The position numbers and the translations under genes were made by a program. Positions 29,247 through 34,442 of a DNA stretch of 34,442 bases are shown one piece after another. Every line of letters starts with the position of its first letter. Position 1 is the stretch's first letter. The notes under the pieces are model-generated. The model was not told the DNA's origin and did not search any database. It saw nothing but the letters and a program-made list of their open reading frames with translations. Origin of the DNA: a virus; IMG/VR virus record IMGVR_UViG_3300031566_000204, positions 1 to 34,442 of that record; one strand, given 5' to 3'.

Positions 29247-29260
29247 AAATTATTCCTTTA

Positions 29261-29323
29261 GACGCAAAAGGGACGTACTAAATAAATTTTGAGTTCATTT
29301 AATACGCCCCTTTGGAAAGCGTC
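29261..29323 (-). other. Long RNA hairpin before the protease gene
   Basis: On the minus strand GACGC...GCGTC encloses an asymmetric bulge and a 17-bp stem between AAAGGGGCGTATTAAAT and ATTTAGTACGTCCCTTT. The two non-Watson-Crick positions are G-U in the minus-strand RNA but A-C on the other strand, so the fold favours the transcribed strand. It ends 10 bases before the AAAGGA ribosome-binding site and is not followed by a U-tract. The rest of the 202-bp gap (29324-29448) holds only short imperfect hairpins and AT-rich sequence. Confidence 0.6.
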
Positions 29324-29448
29324 TTCTATCGGTCTGCCAAAGACAGTGAGAGGTAGCGAACCTTTACCGAAATTTAAGTTTAATAAAAAACTTAATCAAA
29401 TTTTAAAATATCTATAATACTTTTACTAAATTAATCTTAATAAAACAA

Positions 29449-31569
29449 CTAAAAACTACGTTGCGCCCAAATACTCGGGGGTGGTAACTGGTCATCTATC
29501 TTTGCTTTTGGTTCGTCCGCATATATCGGCCGCATAAAACTACGGCAATTAAAATGCAAAGGCGGGCGTACTTGTGAAAGCGCAATACCGCCAACACTAT
29601 ATATATGTCCGTTTAACCATCGGCATATATCCGTTGTATTTCCATCATCAACTGCAATAAATTGATATGCCTGTATCAAATCGGGGTTTTGTTTCCCAAA
29701 ATCCATAAAGCCAACGTTTGAGCCATCTGTAATTAAATGGCTTGATGCTGTGCCTATTGGACCGCTTAAAATATAGTCATCTAAAGATTTGTTGACTTCG
29801 GCTATGGTTTGTTTTGTCGTAAATCCCTTATCGGTTTTGTTTTGCGCGACAAAAACGGCTTTAACTTTCATAGAAGTGGTTTGGTCATCTATGACGTTGT
29901 TAGACATATTCTTGGCATAGACTTTTAAATTGTCCGGCAAATTATTCGGGTCCACGTCAGGTATTTCCGCAAGTTTTAATTTAGTCGTATGCCCTTTGGC
30001 ATCTTTTTTAGCGGTTAAAAAACCGTCTCCAACAAAGTAAGATACCTTTTGTACAAGGCCACTACGATATTTGTTTATTAACGGAACGTCTAAATTCAAT
30101 ATGCCACGTTGCGGGATTTGCCCCTTATTAAGTATTTTTTCTAAATTGACAAGTAATTTTTCTTTTATTACTGTCATATTTTCACGCATAAAATCAGTTA
30201 AAAGAGGTTTGTTTTTTTCTACAAATTTATTACGCTCTTTTTGTAAGGCAGAATTGCTTTTTTCTGCAAGTTTTAGTTTAGTTGCGTTTTCGCTTAAAGG
30301 CATCGGCTCCGATGGTTTGGGTTGCGGTTCTGCGATTTGTTTTTCGCGCTCTATTTTCTGCTCCTCTGTAAGATTTGGCATTTCCATTTTGGTACGGATA
30401 AAATCCTCATCGCTAATAGTAGGCTTAATTGCGCCCTTCTCAATTAGTAAAGCGTAATTAGTTATAAAGGTCTGTATTTTGCCTTTGTTGACGTTTAAAC
30501 CGATTAATTCAGGGTAGACGTCCTGCTTGCCAAAATTAATATCTATCATTGGTTTAATTACTTTGTTATTAAAAGTATTTGTAATCAAATCAATTAAGTA
30601 CTGCAAGCTGTCTAAAAAGATTTGCGATTGCACATCGCCTAAAGCGAAACTACCGCCTTTACTTCCTTGCCCTAATTCTAAAAACTGCGTCATTACAGAT
30701 TTTGCCATCTGCGTATTATGCCGGGAGATTTTTTGATTTGTTATTGCATTATTATAATTTCCAAATTGCCAAGTAAAAACATAATCGGGATATCTAATCA
30801 TATACGGATTTTGCGAACGCCCAATACGTTGTAAAATACTTTGCACAGCTTTATAATCGGGGCTATCGGGCTTTACACTTTTAGGAATAACCATATCGGG
30901 TACACCGATTGCGTTTTTACGAACTCCAATAGTGTCAATTACTTCTGTTTCGCTCTTGCGTTTCCAATCCCAGTAACTCCATCGTAAAAGCGATGTACCA
31001 CGCAGGTCATCGCCCTCTTGATTTAAAACAAAAAAGACTAAATACTCAAAAGGTATGTCTACTAACTGTCCATCTGTCCGTCTTTGTTGTATTATTTCAT
31101 TTCTTGGCTGTATCTCCTCAATAGATACTTGCAGTCGGGCAAGTAATTCGGGGACGGTATATCTTTTACCTTCATAATCCCAAATAGAATAAACTTGTTC
31201 AAAAATACTAAAGCCATACTCGGTAAAAGACAATAGCTGATATAAAAGATTAACGAACGCTATAGGATAATTTTTAAAAAAATAATCCTTGCAAAATTTA
31301 GCGTGAAATTTGTGTTTTTTGTCATCAGAACTTGTAGATATATCCCAGTCGGCAGACAGTATCGGAGTTTTAATCATATTGAGCATCATTCCGATTTGAC
31401 TGTCAAAACTCATTTTTTCGTAAATGAAACTGCCTTGTAAGCCGCGCAATGGTGGTTTAGGTTCTGCGGATACTTCTAGCCCTTCGTCCATAGTGCCGTA
31501 ATCGCCTATGGCGGTAGTATGTACTTCGTCAATCTTTTGTTTTGGTTTTAAAAAATTTAAAAAAGCCAT
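29449..31569 (-). CDS. Portal protein (DUF935/Mu gp29-like) fused to MuF minor head domain
   Basis: A 706-aa protein, ATG 31569. Residues ~1-400 are a portal of the Mu gp29/DUF935 type: QGSFIYEKMSFDSQIGMML, ILSADWDIS, TEYGFSIFEQVY, FVLNQEGDDLRGTSLLRW and FLELGQGSKGGSFALGDV. A charged helical linker follows (~400-480). The last ~110 residues contain YQFIAVDDGNTTDICRWLNG and PPLHFNCRSFMRPI, the MuF/SPP1 gp7-like minor head signature (D..TC..C......P.H.NCR). In most phages these are two genes; here one chain carries both. It forms the dodecameric DNA gate and the adjoining minor head part. The gene abuts the terminase stop by one base. Confidence 0.85.
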   Translation of the reverse strand: MAFLNFLKPKQKIDEVHTTAIGDYGTMDEGLEVSAEPKPPLRGLQGSFIYEKMSFDSQIGMMLNMIKTPILSADWDISTSSDDKKHKFHAKFCKDYFFKNYPIAFVNLLYQLLSFTEYGFSIFEQVYSIWDYEGKRYTVPELLARLQVSIEEIQPRNEIIQQRRTDGQLVDIPFEYLVFFVLNQEGDDLRGTSLLRWSYWDWKRKSETEVIDTIGVRKNAIGVPDMVIPKSVKPDSPDYKAVQSILQRIGRSQNPYMIRYPDYVFTWQFGNYNNAITNQKISRHNTQMAKSVMTQFLELGQGSKGGSFALGDVQSQIFLDSLQYLIDLITNTFNNKVIKPMIDINFGKQDVYPELIGLNVNKGKIQTFITNYALLIEKGAIKPTISDEDFIRTKMEMPNLTEEQKIEREKQIAEPQPKPSEPMPLSENATKLKLAEKSNSALQKERNKFVEKNKPLLTDFMRENMTVIKEKLLVNLEKILNKGQIPQRGILNLDVPLINKYRSGLVQKVSYFVGDGFLTAKKDAKGHTTKLKLAEIPDVDPNNLPDNLKVYAKNMSNNVIDDQTTSMKVKAVFVAQNKTDKGFTTKQTIAEVNKSLDDYILSGPIGTASSHLITDGSNVGFMDFGKQNPDLIQAYQFIAVDDGNTTDICRWLNGHIYSVGGIALSQVRPPLHFNCRSFMRPIYADEPKAKIDDQLPPPSIWAQRSF

Positions 31570-32778
31570 TTATAACTCTATCCCACCAAATACACCAGTA
31601 TCGCCCGAAATGTAATCTTTCAATTTAGTATACAAACCGTAGCGTAATGCGTCAAGTAAATGGTCGTTAAATTTAATCGGTTCATCTAAAAAATTCCCAT
31701 CCTTATTTTTTTTCCACGAATACGATTTAATTTCTTTGATTACATTATCAGATTTCTTTGTAATATGCAAGCGGAATTTTTTAACGAAATCAATGCCTGT
31801 CTTTACGCTCTTATCGGAAGGCATCGCATTAAAGCCACCTTCTCGGCATATCTCCTCTATACGTGCGGGTTCTGCGCAATCCGCAAATATCTCGTTATGT
31901 TTATCTATGTTTAGTTTTTTTAGCTCTTCTATGACATCGGAATTTGTCAGCCCTGTTTTATAAAGTAACTCATCTATGTAAACCTCTTTGTCTTTGATTT
32001 TAATTTCAATTAAAGCAGTCGGGACATTATATCCGAAGTCAAGGCCGTAAAAAGTTTCAAAATCTCCCTTTGGCATTTCGTCTACTAAATTATAGTTTTT
32101 GTATATCAGCCCTTCGGTGTTGCCCCACTCGCCTAACGTAAAGATTTTGTAAGCGTTTTCGTCTTGGTTTTTTAAATCGGTTAGAATTTTAACATAATCC
32201 TCGCCCAAAAAAGGATTATCTAAATAATTGCTTTTGATTAAATTACAGTTAGGCTCTTTGATTAATTTAGTTGCAATCCAACTGTTTGCGTCTTCGGGGT
32301 TTAAACTTAAAAAGATTTGATTGAGTTCGCCTAAAGATGTTTTGCCTGATAGCCGTGTGTAAAGCGTTATGTAATCTCTAAAGGTAAACTCGCTCGCCTC
32401 TTCAAGCCATATGTAATTAAATTCCGTGCTTTTTATCTTTTCGGGGTCGTCTAAACTAAAGAATTGTACTCGGTTGTTTTTTTCGGGGAAATCGTAAAAG
32501 TTTTCAGTACGGTTATGATGCTCTACGTTGTAAAGCCCCCACTCTTTTAAGATATCTATAAACAGGCGATAAGCAGTCATCTTAAGCGCAGGTAGCGTTT
32601 TACGTGTAATGCCGATGTTCTTGTTGCGTTCGGTACGCATCTTGTAAGCGAATAACTGCGCTATGCTATAACTCTTACTGCTACGTGCGCCCCCTATATT
32701 GCAATTAATCTTATACTTGCTTTCATAATTGCGTTTAAAAACGCTTGTTATGGTTAACTCTTTTTTATTTTCGGGCAT
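31570..32778 (-). CDS. terL: Terminase large subunit (PBSX XtmB-like)
   Basis: A 402-aa protein from ATG 32778 (MPENKKELTITSVFK); a TTG three codons upstream is possible. ATPase domain: GGARSSKSYSIAQL (Walker A variant, about residues 29-42) and FNYIWLEEASEF (Walker B with catalytic Glu). SLNPEDANSWI is a coupling motif. Nuclease domain with acidic residues: FYGLDFGYNVPTAL, IFADCAEPARIEEI and FNDHLLDALRYGL. This matches the PBSX-type family. It cuts and packages phage DNA at the portal. Its start overlaps the small membrane gene upstream, and the poor ribosome-binding site suggests coupled translation. Confidence 0.92.
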   Translation of the reverse strand: MPENKKELTITSVFKRNYESKYKINCNIGGARSSKSYSIAQLFAYKMRTERNKNIGITRKTLPALKMTAYRLFIDILKEWGLYNVEHHNRTENFYDFPEKNNRVQFFSLDDPEKIKSTEFNYIWLEEASEFTFRDYITLYTRLSGKTSLGELNQIFLSLNPEDANSWIATKLIKEPNCNLIKSNYLDNPFLGEDYVKILTDLKNQDENAYKIFTLGEWGNTEGLIYKNYNLVDEMPKGDFETFYGLDFGYNVPTALIEIKIKDKEVYIDELLYKTGLTNSDVIEELKKLNIDKHNEIFADCAEPARIEEICREGGFNAMPSDKSVKTGIDFVKKFRLHITKKSDNVIKEIKSYSWKKNKDGNFLDEPIKFNDHLLDALRYGLYTKLKDYISGDTGVFGGIEL

Positions 32779-32926
32779 TATCAACAATGTGCTCTATTAT
32801 TTTATTTTGTACTTCATTTACTTTTATATTTACGTCAATAACTTTTTTTAGTCTATCAATCCTTAAGTTATTTAGAAAAATTGCCGTGCATATAAAAATT
32901 ATAGATATTCCAATTTCTTTGCTCAT
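32765..32926 (-). CDS. Small single-pass membrane protein (53 aa)
   Basis: ATG 32926 behind AAGGGGG; stop TAA 32765-32767 within the terminase start. A transmembrane helix near residues 5-20 (IGISIIFICTAIFL) leads to a charged helix (DRLKKVIDVNIKVNEVQNK). Its good ribosome-binding site and the 14-bp overlap with the terminase suggest it drives coupled translation of terL. Function unknown. Confidence 0.5.
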   Translation of the reverse strand: MSKEIGISIIFICTAIFLNNLRIDRLKKVIDVNIKVNEVQNKIIEHIVDNARK

Positions 32927-33222
32927 TTTGTTTCCCCCTTCATTTTTTTGTTGACTTTTGCTTTTTTTACTAACTCAATAGCTATGTCTCGCTGATTATC
33001 AAAAGTTCTAATTTCTTTTAATACCTCATCTATCTTTAAACCTTTGGAAAGTAAACTGTAAAATACATCATTTGTTTTCTGCGAAAGATAAGTAGTGTCT
33101 TTTAAAATTGCCCTCGCTTGCATCATTGCAAGTTTTAATTTAGTGTAGTCTTTTTTTAATACCAAATCTTTTGCTTCTGATTTTTTTAAATTTACTTTAT
33201 CTTTTGCTTTTTTCTTTTGCAT
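32923..33222 (-). CDS. Small charged hypothetical protein
   Basis: A 99-aa protein, ATG 33222 behind AGGA. Very lysine-rich at both ends (MQKKKAKDKVNLKKSEAKD; KKAKVNKKMKGETK) with an amphipathic helical middle. It overlaps the small membrane gene by 4 bp (ATGA). A DNA-binding role near the terminase genes is possible but unsupported. Confidence 0.45.
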   Translation of the reverse strand: MQKKKAKDKVNLKKSEAKDLVLKKDYTKLKLAMMQARAILKDTTYLSQKTNDVFYSLLSKGLKIDEVLKEIRTFDNQRDIAIELVKKAKVNKKMKGETK

Positions 33223-33233
33223 AATTATTTATC

Positions 33234-33524
33234 CTAATTGTACCTAGAACATTCGTATTTTAATTTTCCGCAATGCTCGCAAACTTCTTTCGTTATTTTA
33301 TATTTTTCTAAACGTTCCTTTTTTTCAAGTTCATATGCCGCACGTCTTGTTTCTGCATCTCTCTTTATTTTAACCTTACTGTCTAGAAAATTTTTACATT
33401 TTTTCTTGTTATTTTGAATATATCCCTTATCGCAATAATCCTGTAAAGTATCTCCTCCAAAGTCATCGCAACCGGCATAATAACATTTAGCGCAAAGTCC
33501 AGTCTTTATATCATCAGTAGTCAT
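33234..33524 (-). CDS. Cysteine-rich zinc-binding-type protein
   Basis: A 96-aa protein with ATG overlapping the small-terminase TGA. It has CAKCYYAGC, then CDKGYIQNNKKKC, a charged helix (RDAETRRAAYELEKKERLEK), and a C-terminal CEHCGKLKYEC. Eight cysteines in three clusters indicate zinc binding. It follows the small terminase subunit and may assist packaging, but no family is recognised. Confidence 0.5.
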   Translation of the reverse strand: MTTDDIKTGLCAKCYYAGCDDFGGDTLQDYCDKGYIQNNKKKCKNFLDSKVKIKRDAETRRAAYELEKKERLEKYKITKEVCEHCGKLKYECSRYN

Positions 33525-33895
33525 CTATCCCCCTTTTTATTCTCAACTAAAACAAGGCTGATGTCGGGCGCTCTGTCATCTTTGTTTATTACTTTGTCAG
33601 GTACTTTGCCTAATACTCTTTGAAATAGTACCTCTGCCCGTTGCGGTTCGCCCTTATTAACCGATACTAAAAAGGCGCTTGCTACTATCGCCTCAAGCAC
33701 ATTGCTCTGCTTATTATTACGGATTTCCGAAAGCTCCTCAATTGACTTGTTACCAAAACGTTGGATTATTTCTATCAAGTCGTTTTTAGTCTCTTGCTTC
33801 ATTTTCTTAATTTCAGGCGGTAACTTCGGCTGTCCTTTGCCGTGCTTATTGCCTTTTTTAAATTTATGTTTTGGATTTGGATTGCCTTTTGCCAT
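33521..33895 (-). CDS. Small terminase subunit-like protein
   Basis: A 124-aa protein, ATG 33895. The basic, Gly/Asn-rich N-terminus (NPNPKHKFKKGNKHGKGQPK) followed by helices with SNVLEAIVASAFLVSVNKG and QRAEVLFQRVLGKVPDKV is a recurring form of small terminase-like or DUF5681-like proteins just upstream of the large terminase. A helical middle and conserved GKVP.KV end fit this. It would recognise phage DNA for packaging. Function assigned by position and composition. Confidence 0.6.
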   Translation of the reverse strand: MAKGNPNPKHKFKKGNKHGKGQPKLPPEIKKMKQETKNDLIEIIQRFGNKSIEELSEIRNNKQSNVLEAIVASAFLVSVNKGEPQRAEVLFQRVLGKVPDKVINKDDRAPDISLVLVENKKGDR

Positions 33896-33918
33896 AATTT
33901 TATGTGTTTGTTATGTGT

Positions 33919-34152
33919 TTAATTTGTTTTATCTTTTATTATTTTTCTCAACGTATCAGTATATCTCGTTTCATACCTTTTGCTTTCAGCACATTTTCTA
34001 CAAAAACTAAAATAATATCTAGTAGTAACTGGAAAAGCGCCGTAATCATCTTTATAAAAACAGTTAATCTCGCCAGATTTACAACTGGTTATTTCAACTC
34101 CACATTCGTGACAGTGATTTTTGTCTTTAGAATTTAAGCATAGTAATTTCAT
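33919..34152 (-). CDS. Small zinc-ribbon protein
   Basis: A 77-aa protein with ATG 34152 but no clear ribosome-binding site nearby. It has CHECGVEITSCKSGEINC and, after YYFSF, CRKC, a likely zinc ribbon. It is in the same frame as the ParB-like fragment upstream, separated by one TAA and eight sense codons, so it might have been, or still be, the C-terminal part of that protein. Confidence 0.45.
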   Translation of the reverse strand: MKLLCLNSKDKNHCHECGVEITSCKSGEINCFYKDDYGAFPVTTRYYFSFCRKCAESKRYETRYTDTLRKIIKDKTN

Positions 34153-34176
34153 AGTTATTTTAATAACTTCGCCTTT

Positions 34177-34386
34177 TTACCTGTCAGGTTTTAGCTTTTT
34201 AAGGGCTTTAATCCTTGTATGACCGCCTAGTATTATAAAATCATTATCTACTATTATGGGGGCAATATAGCCGTTCTTTTTAATGCTATCGCATACGTAA
34301 TCAACTGCCTTGTCGTTTTTGCGTGGATTGCGCTCGTAAGGTTTAATCTTATTTAATGCGATATTTTTTAAGTGTTCTTTTTTCAT
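34177..34386 (-). CDS. ParB/Srx-like domain fragment, truncated
   Basis: A 69-aa reading frame, ATG 34386. The sequence IKPYERNPRKNDKAVDYVC and KKNGYIAPIIVDNDFIILGGHTRIKALKKL is the N-terminal part of the ParB-like nuclease/Srx-type domain (NPR.ND..V, then II..GHTR..A...L), which in phages is usually fused to a DNA methyltransferase or continues by another 30 residues. Here TAA stops it at LKPDR; the frame then reads KGEVIKIT before the next ATG, as if continuing the domain. The real product may be truncated or non-functional. The 56 bp upstream have no good ribosome-binding site. Confidence 0.55.
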   Translation of the reverse strand: MKKEHLKNIALNKIKPYERNPRKNDKAVDYVCDSIKKNGYIAPIIVDNDFIILGGHTRIKALKKLKPDR

Positions 34387-34442
34387 AGTGATACCATATT
34401 ACATTGTACTAAATATTTTCAAGGTATCCTGCTCTTTTGACA

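Noticed and set aside
29258-29395. Open frame of about 46 codons reading LPLTVFGRPIEDAF then LNELKIYLVRPFCV on the minus strand
   Set aside because: It looks protein-like, but has no ATG, GTG or TTG start after the upstream TGA, and coincides with the RNA hairpin. It might be a gene remnant; not listed as a gene.
34177-34179. TAA reassigned as a sense codon
   Set aside because: TAA and TGA both end well-supported genes throughout the window, so a changed genetic code is not supported; a single nonsense change explains the ParB-like fragment.
1-34442. Integrase, transposase, attachment sites or CRISPR array
   Set aside because: No recombinase motifs, no repeat-spacer pattern, and no matching repeats at the window ends were found by eye.
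34387-34442. Late promoter at the right edge (TTGAAA and TAATAT)
   Set aside because: Spacing is 15 bp, the -10 would leave almost no leader, and the region is cut by the window edge; too weak to list.

Overview
The window is one continuous stretch of a tailed bacteriophage genome (Caudoviricetes; phage or prophage contig). Every supported gene lies on the minus strand, so the genome reads from right (34.4 kb) to left (1). The DNA is AT-rich, uses standard stops (TAA and TGA) and has strong AGGAG-type ribosome-binding sites. A lipobox protein and signal-peptide proteins suggest, without proving, a diderm (Gram-negative-like) host. No host genes, integrase, transposon or CRISPR array were seen, so the lifestyle cannot be decided.

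Late region, 34.4 to 8.5 kb, in transcription order: a truncated ParB-like fragment and a small zinc-ribbon protein; small terminase; small Cys-rich and membrane proteins; PBSX-like large terminase; a portal (DUF935/Mu gp29-like) fused to a MuF minor head domain; a polyprotein joining a ClpP-type protease, a Mu gpI-type protease and a scaffold, with two internal starts; decoration protein; Mu gpT-like major capsid protein; an S74-chaperone fibre; a block of small and exported proteins; Mu gp36-like and gpG-like head-tail connectors; tail terminator; tail tube; tail chaperone with a -1 frameshift site; tape measure; distal tail and hub proteins carrying carbohydrate-binding-type modules; glycine-rich adhesin; and a lysis cassette with an M15C endolysin. 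A strong intrinsic terminator at 8458-8495 ends this unit. The head is Mu-like and the tail siphovirus-like.

Middle region, 8.3 to 3.7 kb: one promoter (TTGACA-17-TACACT) reads into about 12 tightly packed small genes, including a peptide deformylase, a YopX-like protein, several Cys-rich proteins and a SAM methyltransferase. A 290-bp gap (6998-7285) holds a structured, tRNA-like RNA candidate.

Left region, 3.7 to 0 kb: a second promoter with the same -35, -10 and spacing reads a 59-aa helix-turn-helix gene followed by a recombination set (putative annealing protein, PD-(D/E)XK exonuclease, coiled-coil protein). A third promoter reads the replication set (small protein, replisome-organiser-like initiator, DnaC-like loader cut by the window edge). 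Direct repeats inside the initiator gene look like a lambda-O-type origin. The first two promoters share an 18-19 bp motif in opposite orientations, a candidate operator.

The main points worth following up are the double-protease polyprotein with nested starts, the shared operator pair, the in-gene origin, the tRNA-like RNA and the run of three exported proteins inside the morphogenesis operon.
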